Counted from the first letter of the stretch, positions 34,997 through 43,885 are shown. The stretch: DNA of 64,000 nt from Mesorhizobium qingshengii (GCF_900103325.1 NZ_FMXM01000004.1:400682-464681); one strand, 5' to 3'. Notes: generated by a model not told the origin, from the sequence alone. Numbers and translations are program-made.

Positions 34997-36124
34997 TCAG
35001 TCTTCCGGCTGGCCGACGAGGGCAGCGCTGAGGCCGATCTCGGGCGCTTGGTCCGAAAAGATCGAAGCGAACCAGCCGGGATTGGAGACCAGCGACGGCT
35101 TGAAGGCGTTGCAGCCGGCCTTCATCTCCGCCCAGGTGCCCTCATTGCAGAGCTTGATCGTCTCGTTGGTGACGACCGGCAGCGGCAGGATGGTGGTCTT
35201 CGGCACGTCCTTGCCTTCGATCGCCTCGACGGCGAGCTTGAGTGCCAGCGCCCCGGAGTACGGCGGCGAGGCGTAGGAAATGCGTGGCGCGCCGAGCGGC
35301 GCATAGGGCGACGCCGCGCCTTCGACTTCCGTCCCCTCCGGCAGCATCTGGATGCGGCCACCATTGGAGCCTTCACCAGCGCAAGGCAGGAGTTCGCTGG
35401 TCTTCTTGCCGGCCTCGAGCTGCATGGAATTGGCGGTGAAGCAGCCGACCTGCATCCACAGCCCGTTGATATCGCTCCAGCTGCGCGTCGCCAGGATCTT
35501 CGAAAGCTCGGTGCGAGCGACAGCCTGACTCCACATGCCGACAGCCTCGCCGACGATCTTGATATCGGGATACTTGGCGAAGACTTCCTTGGCGGCCTTG
35601 GTGCGCAGATCGTCGACCGATGTGCCGGGAACGCCGGTCACCGCGATGATGTTGCCCTTGCCATTGAGCTTCTTGACCAGCCATTCGGCCGTCACTCGGC
35701 CTGCTTCCTCCTGGTCGATATGCACGTTGTAGGCACAAGGCTCGGTGATCTCCGCGTCATAGGCAAAAACCTTGACGCCCTTGTCGCAGGCATTCTTGAC
35801 CACCTGGTTGAGCGCGGTCGGCGAGATCGGGAAGATCACGATGGCTTCGGCGCCCGCCTGCACCATCGCGTTGACCTGCTGGATCTGGCGCTGCGCGTTC
35901 GGCCCGGCCACCTGGACCTGCAGGTCGACCTTGTCGGCCAGGCTCTTGTGCGACGCCATCGCCTTGACCATGTTGGCGGCCTCGGCCTGCCAGTCATTGC
36001 CGATGAAGCTCATGCTGAGAAAGATCTTGTGCTTTTCGGCCGCTTCCGCGGCGGACAGGCCGAAGGCGCAAGCAGCCATGCCGGCCAGCAGCGCGAGCCG
36101 CCGGACTTTCAATCCGATACCCAT
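34997..36124 (-). CDS. Sugar ABC transporter substrate-binding protein (RbsB-like)
   Basis: 375 residues with a signal peptide (MGIGLKVRRLALLAGMAACA, cleaved near AEA-AEK). The periplasmic-binding fold is shown by FLSMSFIGNDWQAEAANMVK, VQAGAEAIVIFPISPTALNQ and VFAYDAEITEPCAYNVHID. It heads the minus-strand operon that runs to 27618. The ATG at 36124 follows GGGAGGAG. Four cysteines in the mature part are more than usual and may form disulfides. Confidence 0.9.
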   Translation of the reverse strand: MGIGLKVRRLALLAGMAACAFGLSAAEAAEKHKIFLSMSFIGNDWQAEAANMVKAMASHKSLADKVDLQVQVAGPNAQRQIQQVNAMVQAGAEAIVIFPISPTALNQVVKNACDKGVKVFAYDAEITEPCAYNVHIDQEEAGRVTAEWLVKKLNGKGNIIAVTGVPGTSVDDLRTKAAKEVFAKYPDIKIVGEAVGMWSQAVARTELSKILATRSWSDINGLWMQVGCFTANSMQLEAGKKTSELLPCAGEGSNGGRIQMLPEGTEVEGAASPYAPLGAPRISYASPPYSGALALKLAVEAIEGKDVPKTTILPLPVVTNETIKLCNEGTWAEMKAGCNAFKPSLVSNPGWFASIFSDQAPEIGLSAALVGQPED

Positions 36125-36214
36125 ATGAAACTCCTCCCAATCCGAACGACCGAATGCCTCCCAAGGGCACGAAACGTAACCCTTGTCATTCGATGCCAGC
36201 GACCGTAACATGAT

Positions 36215-36229
36215 TTGATCAAAGATCAA
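36215..36229. promoter_or_regulatory. Candidate GntR operator, TTGATC-AAA-GATCAA
   Basis: A perfect 6-3-6 inverted repeat lies between the binding-protein gene (start 36124) and the GntR gene (start 36346). Its position in the divergent gap makes it the best operator candidate for the GntR protein. The half-sites are separated by the wrong distance for an FNR box (five bases if read as TTGAT/ATCAA). Confidence 0.45.
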
Positions 36230-36345
36230 TGATGAAATCGCTCAGTATCAGAACCGGCGGTCGTGGGCGCTTGACGCGGCATCCCGAACCTTGCATTCCG
36301 GGCACAGGCGATAGGGTCGCCCTTGGGCGGGAAGGTTGACGGGAG

Positions 36346-37026
36346 ATGGCTGGATCGGCGTTCAGGAAGCCGGGGGTCGAGATCACGCCCCTGTCCAGGG
36401 AGACCTTGCAGGACAGGGTCTACCGCCACGTCACCGAACTGATCCTCGACGGCAGCATCGTCCCCGGCGAGATGGTCACGGTTCAAAGCCTTGCCGACGC
36501 TTTTGGCGTCAGCCCGATGCCGGTCAGGGAAGCGCTGCGGCGCCTGACGGCCGCCAACGCGCTGATGGTGGTTTCGGGCCGCTCGATCGGCATTCCGGCA
36601 CTAAGCCGCGCGCGCCTCATCGACCTCAGGAATGTCCGGTTCGAGATCGAAGCGATCGCGGCAGCATGGGCGGCGGAGCGCATAGACGACCAGGGCGTGG
36701 CTCAGCTGCGCCAACACCTTGATGCGCTCGAACAGGCCAATGCGGCCGGAGACGTCAAATCCTATCTCAGGGCCAACTATGCCTTTCATTTCTCGATCTA
36801 TCGGGCGGCCGGCTCCGAGAACATGCTCAACATCATCGAGAATCTTTGGCTGCAGATCAGCCCTTACTTCAACATGCTGCACGATTCGGGAAACTACTCG
36901 ACCGCCAACGAGCACCATCAGGAGATGTTCGCAGCACTGCGCGACCGGGATGCGGAGGCGATTCGGGCCGCGGTCCGCGCCGACATCGACGCGGCTTTCG
37001 ACGTGCTGGTCGGACTGCTGAAGTAG
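36346..37026 (+). CDS. GntR-family regulator, FCD (FadR-type) subgroup
   Basis: 226 residues. The N-terminal winged helix contains VYRHVTELILDGSIVPGEMV and SLADAFGVSPMPVREALRRL. The all-helical FCD domain has the metal/ligand residues in NYAFHFSIYRAAG and ANEHHQEMFAAL. Divergent from the importer/BKACE operon and most likely its repressor, sensing a sugar acid. Start has AAGG and GGGAG upstream. Confidence 0.9.
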   Translation: MAGSAFRKPGVEITPLSRETLQDRVYRHVTELILDGSIVPGEMVTVQSLADAFGVSPMPVREALRRLTAANALMVVSGRSIGIPALSRARLIDLRNVRFEIEAIAAAWAAERIDDQGVAQLRQHLDALEQANAAGDVKSYLRANYAFHFSIYRAAGSENMLNIIENLWLQISPYFNMLHDSGNYSTANEHHQEMFAALRDRDAEAIRAAVRADIDAAFDVLVGLLK

Positions 37027-37165
37027 CAGAAAATTGCCTGATACTTCTTCAAGCTGACGTTGGGCCTCGGTAGCGTTCACCCCGCGGGGCCCGTGGCGGC
37101 TCTGGAGCTCGGCGTGACGGGGATGCATGCGTCCACCGCCAGGACGGAGCCAGCAGACTTCCTTT

Positions 37166-37333
37166 CTACACGAAGGCCATCACGACCACGCCGCCCACGA
37201 CAACCAGGGCCAGTCCAGCGATAAGCATGGGCAGCAACGTATTGCCTGCCTTTGCGCCGCTTGCCGCTTCAGTACTGAACACAAGGCTTGGGCGCTCTTC
37301 GAGCATTTCTTGCTTCTCGATCTGGAATTTCAT
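37166..37333 (-). CDS. Small single-pass membrane protein, unknown
   Basis: 55 residues: a charged N-terminal part (MKFQIEKQEMLEERPSLVF) and one strong C-terminal transmembrane helix (LLPMLIAGLALVVVGGVVVM). The open frame extends 25 residues further upstream, but the ATG at 37333 gives a sensible protein. It stands alone between the GntR gene and groEL. I do not recognise the family; the composition argues for a real gene. Confidence 0.5.
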   Translation of the reverse strand: MKFQIEKQEMLEERPSLVFSTEAASGAKAGNTLLPMLIAGLALVVVGGVVVMAFV

Positions 37334-37630
37334 TTTCGTCTCACTTCGCTTCGTTGGCGTCGCAGGGAGAACCATTCGCCGCGCCGAAGCGGCGCGTCGA
37401 CACGTCAATGTTCTATCTATCAGCCGTTGCTGAAGAAGAGAGGCTACCGGACTTGAAGCGTCGGTTCTTTGCGCTCGCGCAAACTGGATGCCACGACGCG
37501 TTCGTCGCCGCTGCTGTCGGCGGAGTGTTTTCTGGAGCAGAAAACCCGGCCATAGCGCTCTTCCCGAAGGCCATCGCTACCCCCCTTCGACCGTCGCCGG
37601 GATGTCACTCCTTCGAATGCCCATCCATCG

Positions 37631-37644
37631 TTGATCCTCGTCAA
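37631..37644. promoter_or_regulatory. FNR/FixK-type box (distal groEL site)
   Basis: TTGATcctcGTCAA. One base off the ideal dyad. Its centre is 32 bp (three helical turns) upstream of the perfect box at 37663. The same stretch is duplicated at 62184. Confidence 0.6.
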
Positions 37645-37662
37645 CATCGCCCGAAATCCCGA

Positions 37663-37676
37663 TTGATGCGCATCAA
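37663..37676. promoter_or_regulatory. FNR/FixK-type box (proximal groEL site)
   Basis: TTGATgcgcATCAA, a perfect FNR/FixK palindrome, centred about 61 bp before the groEL start codon, a distance consistent with activation from around -41.5. Confidence 0.78.
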
Positions 37677-37730
37677 AGCCGACGGAACGTATGCCGGTTA
37701 GTTAAAGCGGACAGCAGTTCGGAGATGGTC

Positions 37731-39353
37731 ATGGCTCACAAGCAAGTGTTGTTTCGTTCCGCGGCGCGCGAAAAGATCCTTCGTGGCGCGACCCAACTCG
37801 CCGACGCCGTGCGCGTGACGCTCGGGCCGCGCTCGAAGTCGGTCCTGATCGAAAAGAAATGGGGTGCTCCCATCGTCTGCAACGACGGGGTGACCATCGC
37901 CAAGGAATTCGACCTGAAGGATCCCGAGGAGAACCTTGGCGCGCGGATGCTCAGGCAGGCGGCCGAGAAAACCGGGGACATGGTCGGGGACGGCACCAGC
38001 ACGTCGACCATTCTGGCCCATGCGATATTCGCCGACGGCGTGCGCAACGTTGTCGCCGGCGCCAGCGCGATCGATATCAAACGTGGTCTCGATCGTGCAA
38101 CAAAACGGGCCATAGAAGCGCTCAAGCAGATATCCCGACCAGTTTCGACCCGCCGCGAGAAAGAGCAGGTGGCGACGATCTCCGCGCACAACGACCCGCT
38201 CATCGGCGAACTCGTCGGCGAGGCAATGGAGAAGGTCGGCGGCGAAGGCGTCATCACGGTCGAGGAAGCGAAGACCACGGAGACGGTTCTGGAGGTTGTC
38301 GAGGGCATGCAGTTCGATCGCGGTTTCTTGTCACCTTATTTCGTGACCGATCCCGAGAAGATGGAAGCGGTCCTGGAAGACGCGGTTGTGCTCATCGTCG
38401 AAAAGAAGATCTCTTCGCTGAACGATCTCATCAAGTTGCTGGAAGCCGTGGCAAAGTCGGGCTCGCCCTTGCTGGTTGTCGCCGAGGAAGTCGAAGGCGA
38501 GGCGCTTGCGACGCTCATCGTCAATCAGATCCGGGGTACGTTCAAGAACTGCGCCGTCAAGGCGCCCGGTTTCGGCGACCGCCGCAAGGCCATGCTGCAG
38601 GACATCGCCATCCTGACCGGCGGTCAGGTTATTTCCGAAGACCTCGGGCTCAAACTGGAAAATGTCACGATGGAGCAGTTGGGGCGCGCAAAGCGCGTGG
38701 TCGTCGACAAGGACAATACGACAGTCATCGGCGGCGGCGGTGACGCGAAGGCGATCAAGGGTCGAGTGGAACAGATCCGACGCGAGATCGACGACACAAC
38801 CAGCGACTATGATCGCGAAAAGCTGCAGGAACGGCTGGCCAAGCTTGCAGGCGGCGTCGCGGTCATAAAGGTCGGCGCGCCGACCGAGGCCGAAATGAAG
38901 TCGAAAAAGGAAGCGCTCGACGATGCCATCAGCGCCACCAAGGCCGCGGTCGCCGAAGGCATAGTGCCAGGCGGCGGGCTTGCCCTGTTGCGCTGCATCG
39001 CCACGGTGGCTGACGAGGAGCAGCATTGCGAAGGCGACGAGCGGACGGGCGTGCAGATCCTCAAGCGCGCGCTTGAAGCACCGGTCCGGCAGATCGCCGA
39101 GAATTCCGCGGTCGACGGCGGCGTTGTCATTGCCAAGATGATTGAAGGCACGGGCAATTTCGGATTCGATGCCGGACAGAAAGTTTACGTCGACCTCGTC
39201 GAGGCCGGCATCATCGACCCGACCAAGGTGGTGCGCATCGCGCTTGAAAACGCGGTCTCCGTCGCAAGCGTTCTGCTCTTGACCGAAGCAACCATGACCG
39301 AAATTCCCGAACCGGCGAAAGAACGCGCTCTCGAACCTGAAATGACGATGTAA
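37731..39353 (+). CDS. groEL: 60-kDa chaperonin GroEL, solitary copy
   Basis: 540 residues, normal length. ATPase-site segments are [19 protein letters not shown] near residue 28 and [16 protein letters not shown] near residue 85 (the common form is GDGTTTATVLA). [14 protein letters not shown] is near residue 410. The C terminus ends in [15 protein letters not shown] without the usual GGM repeats. No groES is adjacent. The ATG at 37731 has GGAG six bases upstream, so it is preferred to the ATG at 37725. Preceded by two FNR/FixK boxes, which suggests oxygen-responsive expression. Confidence 0.95.
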   Translation: MAHKQVLFRSAAREKILRGATQLADAVRVTLGPRSKSVLIEKKWGAPIVCNDGVTIAKEFDLKDPEENLGARMLRQAAEKTGDMVGDGTSTSTILAHAIFADGVRNVVAGASAIDIKRGLDRATKRAIEALKQISRPVSTRREKEQVATISAHNDPLIGELVGEAMEKVGGEGVITVEEAKTTETVLEVVEGMQFDRGFLSPYFVTDPEKMEAVLEDAVVLIVEKKISSLNDLIKLLEAVAKSGSPLLVVAEEVEGEALATLIVNQIRGTFKNCAVKAPGFGDRRKAMLQDIAILTGGQVISEDLGLKLENVTMEQLGRAKRVVVDKDNTTVIGGGGDAKAIKGRVEQIRREIDDTTSDYDREKLQERLAKLAGGVAVIKVGAPTEAEMKSKKEALDDAISATKAAVAEGIVPGGGLALLRCIATVADEEQHCEGDERTGVQILKRALEAPVRQIAENSAVDGGVVIAKMIEGTGNFGFDAGQKVYVDLVEAGIIDPTKVVRIALENAVSVASVLLLTEATMTEIPEPAKERALEPEMTM

Positions 39354-39405
39354 CGCGCGAAGCCTCGTTGATGAGGTGGAAATAGACAACTCGATGATGA
39401 TTTCG

Positions 39406-39422
39406 GCGCGGCAGTGCCGCGC
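39406..39422 (+). terminator. Hairpin after groEL
   Basis: GCGCGGC at 39406-39412 pairs with GCCGCGC at 39416-39422 around three bases, about 50 bp after the groEL stop. No strong T-run, so termination is likely but not certain. Confidence 0.4.
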
Positions 39423-39529
39423 TGATCGCATTCTCATCCAGGTCGACCGTTCTCTCTTGATTACAGCGTCCGGCGTCTCGCCAGCCGGCGATGACGATGT
39501 GCCCAGACGGACCTGCAAGAGATGCAGGT

Positions 39530-39543
39530 TTGACGCGCATCAA
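39530..39543. promoter_or_regulatory. FNR/FixK-type box (universal stress protein 1)
   Basis: TTGACgcgcATCAA, centred 62 bp before the start codon at 39599. Confidence 0.72.
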
Positions 39544-39598
39544 GGCGCAAGATCGGACCTCCGGTGATCCTGAGACAAATCTCATCGGAGGCACGAAA

Positions 39599-40420
39599 AT
39601 GATCTTCAACACCATCATGGTTCAACTCGATGTCGATTCTCCGGCAGCGCCGCGAACGACCTATGCGCTGGAGTTGGCGCGGCGCTTCGAAGCCACGCTG
39701 ATCGGTTTTGCAGCGGCCGACGCATATGTGTTTGTTCCTGGCGACGATGGCGGCATGGCGGCGGCGGAAATCATGCGTCAACGCCTCACCGAGATCGAGG
39801 ATCGCCTGAAGATCCTGAAGGAAGAATTCCTGGCCGTCGTCGGAGACGAGGCCTCCTGGCGCGAGGAGATCGGCGATCCGACACGTCTGCTCGCGATGCA
39901 TGCCCGCGCAGCGGACCTGATCGTGACCGGAGCGCCGGCCTCGGGAGTCGCCGGTGACCACCACCGGGTAGTGGATACAGGAGCGCTCGTGCTGTCGGCT
40001 GGACGGCCCGTGCTGATTGCGGCCGACGGACTTGCCCCGCTTGATCCCAAGAAGGTTGTGGTGGCGTGGAAGGATAGTCGCGAGGCTCGGCGTGCAGTCA
40101 TCGATGCACTTCCCTTTCTCACCGGCGCACAAGATGTGCTGGTGGCGACGGTCGAGGAACAGAACCAGAGGGACGCGCGCGAAAGTATCGGCGACGTCGT
40201 CCGGTTCCTGATGAGGCATGGCGTCAAGGCGAGATCGGAGGTGCTGGGCGCCGGTCATGCGGACGCTTGCGAAACCGTCACCGAACTCGCCCGCGGCATG
40301 GGTGCTGAACTTGTGGTTGCTGGCGGCTACGGTCACAGCCGGGTCCGCGAATGGGCCTTTGGAGGCATGACCCGCTCCCTGCTCAAGCAAGGCTCGGTCA
40401 ACCGGTTGTTTTCGAACTGA
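39599..40420 (+). CDS. Universal stress protein, tandem-domain
   Basis: 273 residues, two UspA-like domains. The second ends in the nucleotide-binding-type AGGYGHSRVREWAFGGMTRS. The first is more divergent and lacks a clear ATP loop. The ATG at 39599 is preceded by CGGAGG; the frame is open upstream but across the FNR-type box. Paralogue of 41105-41929 and, more distantly, 57008-57844. Universal stress proteins of this kind support survival during growth arrest and low oxygen. Confidence 0.9.
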   Translation: MIFNTIMVQLDVDSPAAPRTTYALELARRFEATLIGFAAADAYVFVPGDDGGMAAAEIMRQRLTEIEDRLKILKEEFLAVVGDEASWREEIGDPTRLLAMHARAADLIVTGAPASGVAGDHHRVVDTGALVLSAGRPVLIAADGLAPLDPKKVVVAWKDSREARRAVIDALPFLTGAQDVLVATVEEQNQRDARESIGDVVRFLMRHGVKARSEVLGAGHADACETVTELARGMGAELVVAGGYGHSRVREWAFGGMTRSLLKQGSVNRLFSN

Positions 40421-40481
40421 CGACATTGCCGAATACAGTGGCGGTCGCCTTGCGCTTGCTAAAAGGGGATGCGACGGAGCT

Positions 40482-41018
40482 ATGAAGATGAAGGAACTGC
40501 CGCTTGCCGAGGTCTACCGGCTGATCGAGCCTGGTCCTGTTGTTCTGCTGACAACGCGGGCCAGAGGCCGCGCCAACGTCATGACCATGTCGTGGCACAC
40601 CATGGTGGAGTTCACGCCCCCGACAATTGCCTGTGTCGTATCGAGCGGCGACTTCTCTTTTGCTGCGTTGCGCGACACAAAGGAGTGTGTGATCGCAATT
40701 CCGGCCGTGGGGCTGGCGGAAAAAGTGGTGGAGGTCGGCAACTGCTCAGGCCGCGACAGAGATAAATTCGCGACGATTTGGCTGACGCCACTGCCCGCCG
40801 AGCATGTCGCTGCGCCCTTGGTGGCTGAATGCTTCGCCAATCTCGAATGCCGCGTCGTCGATACCCGGCTGGTCAACAAATACAATCTTTTCGTTCTGGA
40901 GGTTGTTAAGGCGTGGGTTGATCCGGGACAGCCAAGGCCGAAGACCATCCACCATGTTGGAAATGGAGCCTTCGTAGTGGACGGAGAGATCATCCACTTC
41001 GAGTCAAGCATGCCTTGA
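40482..41018 (+). CDS. Flavin reductase-like domain protein
   Basis: 178 residues. FMN-binding split-barrel of the DIM6/NTAB type: GPVVLLTTRARGRANVMTMS near residue 18, then TPPTIACVVSSGDFSFAALR and the late LVNKYNLFVLEVVKAWVD. These proteins bind FMN and reduce flavins or small electrophiles. It lies 61 bp after a universal stress gene without its own FNR-type box, so it is probably co-transcribed with it. Confidence 0.85.
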   Translation: MKMKELPLAEVYRLIEPGPVVLLTTRARGRANVMTMSWHTMVEFTPPTIACVVSSGDFSFAALRDTKECVIAIPAVGLAEKVVEVGNCSGRDRDKFATIWLTPLPAEHVAAPLVAECFANLECRVVDTRLVNKYNLFVLEVVKAWVDPGQPRPKTIHHVGNGAFVVDGEIIHFESSMP

Positions 41019-41028
41019 AGTCCGCCAC

Positions 41029-41042
41029 TTGATCGGCGTCAA
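41029..41042. promoter_or_regulatory. FNR/FixK-type box (universal stress protein 2)
   Basis: TTGATcggcGTCAA, centred about 70 bp before the start codon at 41105. Confidence 0.68.
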
Positions 41043-41104
41043 GGAGCACATGCCCTGCCCGGTCTAGTTTCGGTTCATCCATCGATACAAAAAGAGCGCC
41101 ACCG

Positions 41105-41929
41105 ATGAGCTACAAATCCATTCTGCTGAATGTGGACATAGACGGTCCAATCGGGCCGATCACCAAGATAGCCATCGATCTTGCCAGGCGTTCCGAGGCT
41201 CGGCTGATCGGCTTCTGCGCGGCAGACGCACCCTTGCCAGTCACGATGGCGCCAGAGGGTGCCGCGATAGCCGCCGAGGTCTGGCAGCAATTGAGGGATG
41301 ACATCAAGAAACGGTTCAAGGACCTGCATGCCGAGTTTGACAGTCTGGTTGCTGGTTCGGTGGCGACGGAATGGCGCGAAGCGCTCGACAACCCCAACCA
41401 CGCCCTGGTCGTGACATCGAGGATCGCGGATCTCATCATCACCGGTGCGGCTCAAGGGGCTTCCTCCGGCGATTCCTATCGGACTGTCGATCCCGGCACC
41501 CTCGCGCTGCGCGCCGGCAGGCCGCTGCTGATCGCGTCAAGCGGCACGGAGCATGCGCCGACAGGCAGGATCGTGGTCGCCTGGAAGGACACGCGCGAAG
41601 CGAGGCGCGCGGTGGCCGACGCCGTGCCGCTGATGGCCATGGCAGACGACGTGATCGTCGTTACGGTCGGCTCCGACCCCGACGACCGGACGACTGCCGG
41701 CATAAAGGATGTCGCGACCTTCCTGGCCACGCATGGCATCACGGCTCGCACCGAAGTGCTGAAGGCCGACGACGAAGGCGACAAGCTGATCGACTTCCTG
41801 AGCTCCGCCAATGCCGACCTGATCGTGTCAGGCGCCTATGGACACAGTCGGATCAGGGAATGGGTATTCGGCGGCGTTACCCGCTCGCTGCTCGACGACA
41901 CGCGGCTCTGTCGCTTCATGTCAAGCTGA
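41105..41929 (+). CDS. Universal stress protein, tandem-domain
   Basis: 274 residues with two Usp domains; the second has VSGAYGHSRIREWVFGGVTR. Similar throughout to the protein at 39599 (both begin with an ILLNVDID/IMVQLDVD strand and share RADLI-TGA segments), so the two arose by duplication. Preceded by its own FNR/FixK-type box. The ATG at 41105 gives the normal start. Confidence 0.9.
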   Translation: MSYKSILLNVDIDGPIGPITKIAIDLARRSEARLIGFCAADAPLPVTMAPEGAAIAAEVWQQLRDDIKKRFKDLHAEFDSLVAGSVATEWREALDNPNHALVVTSRIADLIITGAAQGASSGDSYRTVDPGTLALRAGRPLLIASSGTEHAPTGRIVVAWKDTREARRAVADAVPLMAMADDVIVVTVGSDPDDRTTAGIKDVATFLATHGITARTEVLKADDEGDKLIDFLSSANADLIVSGAYGHSRIREWVFGGVTRSLLDDTRLCRFMSS

Positions 41930-41986
41930 TCGTTCGCCTCCTCAACGCGTCGGTTTGGCTTGGCAGTCTTGGTAGTGAGGATAGCA

Positions 41987-42196
41987 ATGCCCTATGCGAC
42001 CGAGGAAGATCTTCCACCGCCCGTCAGGACGCATCTGCCCCTGCATGCCCAGGAGATCTTTCGCGCTGCCTTCAACAGCGCCTGGGACGAATATGCCGAC
42101 CGAGGCCAAGAGCGTGAAGAAATAGCTCATCGCGTCGCTTGGGCGGCCGTAAAGCGCCTTTATCGCAAGGAAGGCAGGGATTGGGTGCCTATCTGA
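41987..42196 (+). CDS. ChaB-family protein
   Basis: 69 residues. The ChaB domain is clear: MPYATEEDLPPPVRTHLPLH, then AFNSAWDEYADRG and HRVAWAAVKRLY. ChaB was first named as a regulator of the ChaA cation antiporter in E. coli; the biochemical role is still unclear. It lies 57 bp after a universal stress gene and is probably in its transcript. Confidence 0.85.
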   Translation: MPYATEEDLPPPVRTHLPLHAQEIFRAAFNSAWDEYADRGQEREEIAHRVAWAAVKRLYRKEGRDWVPI

Positions 42197-42210
42197 ACAG
42201 CCCGGGCAAT

Positions 42211-42224
42211 TTGATCCAGATCAA
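42211..42224. promoter_or_regulatory. FNR/FixK-type box (hypothetical protein)
   Basis: TTGATccagATCAA, both half-sites perfect, centred about 54 bp before the ATG at 42272. Confidence 0.72.
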
Positions 42225-42271
42225 ACCATCCCCACCGTATTCATTCCATATGATTTGAAATCAATCACTTG

Positions 42272-42505
42272 ATGAGTAATGCAGGTTCAATGACCGACAT
42301 CGTTGCGAGGCTTCTCAATGCGTGCAACGCTATGAGGAGCAAGGGGGCGGACTTCCCGACAATCTGGAAAGACATCCTGAAGGGGCACCCTTACGTCGCG
42401 GGATCACCAATCCAGGATAGCGGCGAGGACGGTCCCATGTTGAGAATTCCCCTCATCACCGGTCAGGTTCTCGTCTTTCTCGGTTCAAACTTCTCTCTCC
42501 TCTAG
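42272..42505 (+). CDS. Hypothetical protein
   Basis: 77 residues, no recognised domain. The first half is helical (MTDIVARLLNACNAMRSKGA), the second beta-like (PMLRIPLITGQVLVFLGSN). A consensus FNR/FixK-type box at the usual distance upstream is the main support for a real gene. A TTG at 42269 or an ATG at 42290 are alternative starts; none has a strong ribosome site. Confidence 0.5.
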   Translation: MSNAGSMTDIVARLLNACNAMRSKGADFPTIWKDILKGHPYVAGSPIQDSGEDGPMLRIPLITGQVLVFLGSNFSLL

Positions 42506-42632
42506 CCGCGGCGGTGACCTAGCCGACGCCTTGGGACGTCCCTTGACCGATGCCGGTCGTGGCATGCGGTCTCTGGCCGTGGCAGCCTGTTCGTCAAGAT
42601 CAGCGAGGTCTGGTCCATGGCCTGGACGAGCC

Positions 42633-43037
42633 TCAAGCCGCCGCCAAGGTGTTCTCGATGGCTTCGATGGGATGTTTCGCGAGATCCTTGGCCAGCTCAC
42701 CCACCAGCTTTGCCTTCAGCGAAGGCTGGAAGTGCTTGCGCAGCTCGCCCAGCGTGCGCGGATCGGCGATCACCACCACATGCTGGAACGCTTCCGTCAG
42801 CGCTTCGCGATTGAGATAGGCAGCCACGGCGGCGGCAAAGTCGTCTTCCCGCAGGCGGGAGTCATCGGGATTGGCCGTGGAACTGCGATGCCGTCCGCCC
42901 GAGCCCGTGCTAGCCGAGTGCAGCACCGGCTCGGGCAATTCTACCAGGTCGATCCGCGGTTCAGGGCTCTTGTTGCGGTAGAGACGCAGCTTCTCGCCGT
43001 CGGTGACCGCGATGATAGTGCCATTAGCCAGAATCAT
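42633..43037 (-). CDS. Host attachment protein family (PF10116), copy 1
   Basis: 134 residues. Family features: MILANGTIIAVTDGEKLRLY at the start, then GSGGRHRSSTANPDDSRLRE and VVVIADPRTLGELRKHFQ. The name comes from an Agrobacterium attachment mutant; the fold resembles RNase-like or Rossmann domains and the function is not settled. The ATG at 43037 is the family start. A second, nearly identical copy lies at 62307-62711. Confidence 0.85.
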   Translation of the reverse strand: MILANGTIIAVTDGEKLRLYRNKSPEPRIDLVELPEPVLHSASTGSGGRHRSSTANPDDSRLREDDFAAAVAAYLNREALTEAFQHVVVIADPRTLGELRKHFQPSLKAKLVGELAKDLAKHPIEAIENTLAAA

Positions 43038-43237
43038 CTTGTTTCTCCTTTGAGATGGTTTTGATCGAGGTCCAACGCTCTCCCTCGCCATGATTGGCAA
43101 GGAGTCTCGTCGTCTCGTAAACTGGAAGAGAGTGCGGTCTTTCTCCGAGCGTACTTCTCCTGGCCGAATAGACACAGCGCGCTGTATCGGCGCGGCGGCA
43201 ACTCACGGAAGCCGCCACGCCGAGCTTGTCGACCCCA

Positions 43238-43885
43238 TCAGATTATGGAAATCCGATCTTCCACCGCCCGGACGCCCGGCGAGGACCAGGCGGCACGCTC
43301 GGCTGCCTGGCGCTCGGACCACGCCCGGACCTTGCCTTCAAGGGTAACCTTGCCATCCTGAACGATGACGCGGATCGTCTGTGCTTCAGTTTCCGCATCG
43401 CGCTTCAGGGCGTTCTCGATGCGCTTCTTGATGTCGGATACCGAGGCTCGTGGCGTGATTTCGATCTGGTTGGCAACGCCGACGACGCCCGCCAGACCGC
43501 GCACGGCCTCGGCCGCGGCATTCTTCTGGTACTGCCATTCGAGTTTCCCCGTCAGCGTGATCCATCCGTCCTGCACCTTGGCCTGCACCTTGTCCCTCGG
43601 AATGGAGACATTCCAGGTGATCGCATCGACCGCGCGCCTGGCGATCTCGTCGTCGGCGGTTCCTTTCAAGCCAACCAGCCGAACTTCGATTTCCTCGGCG
43701 AGGCCCTTCACGCCCTTGACCCGCTTGACCACATTTTCGGCGGTTGTCTTTTCCCAATAGGAAGAAACATGTCCGGTCAGGGTGACGATGCCGTCTTCCA
43801 CGGCAACGCCGATGTGGGCAGCGTCAATGCTCGGCTCGAATTCCAACTCATCGAGAATGTTCTGACGCAACGTTATATCCGTCAT
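43238..43885 (-). CDS. Triple BON-domain protein
   Basis: 215 residues built of three BON repeats, each with a glycine-centred core: VEDGIVTLTGHVSSYWEK, VQDGWITLTGKLEWQYQK and VQDGKVTLEGKVRAWSER. BON domains bind membranes or phospholipids and are frequent in OsmY-type stress proteins, but there is no signal peptide here. A degenerate FNR/FixK-type box lies about 80 bp upstream. The ATG at 43885 follows GGAGACAG. Confidence 0.9.
   Translation of the reverse strand: MTDITLRQNILDELEFEPSIDAAHIGVAVEDGIVTLTGHVSSYWEKTTAENVVKRVKGVKGLAEEIEVRLVGLKGTADDEIARRAVDAITWNVSIPRDKVQAKVQDGWITLTGKLEWQYQKNAAAEAVRGLAGVVGVANQIEITPRASVSDIKKRIENALKRDAETEAQTIRVIVQDGKVTLEGKVRAWSERQAAERAAWSSPGVRAVEDRISII

Larger units (their letters stand above)
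37334..37730. other. Intergenic region upstream of groEL
   Basis: About 400 bp without a convincing gene. It holds a short hairpin (CGCCGC/GCGGCG near 37378-37395) in front of the small membrane protein gene and two FNR/FixK-type boxes at its right end. Short frames here have no homology I recognise. Confidence 0.6.

Noticed and set aside
36215..36229. TTGATC-AAA-GATCAA read as an FNR/FixK box
   Set aside because: The half-sites TTGAT and ATCAA are five bases apart instead of four, and the site lies by a GntR-controlled catabolic operon; treated as a GntR operator instead.
37444..37647. 67-codon minus-strand frame upstream of groEL
   Set aside because: Arg/Ser-rich translation without recognisable features, lying across one of the FNR-type boxes.
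42251..42263. TGATTTGAAATCA palindrome just before the hypothetical gene at 42272
   Set aside because: Perfect dyad, but it occurs once, overlaps the expected -10/start region and matches no site known to me.
43061..43074. TTGATcgagGTCCA near the first host-attachment gene
   Set aside because: Only about 30 bp before the start codon and with a broken right half-site; the second copy of the gene has no equivalent.
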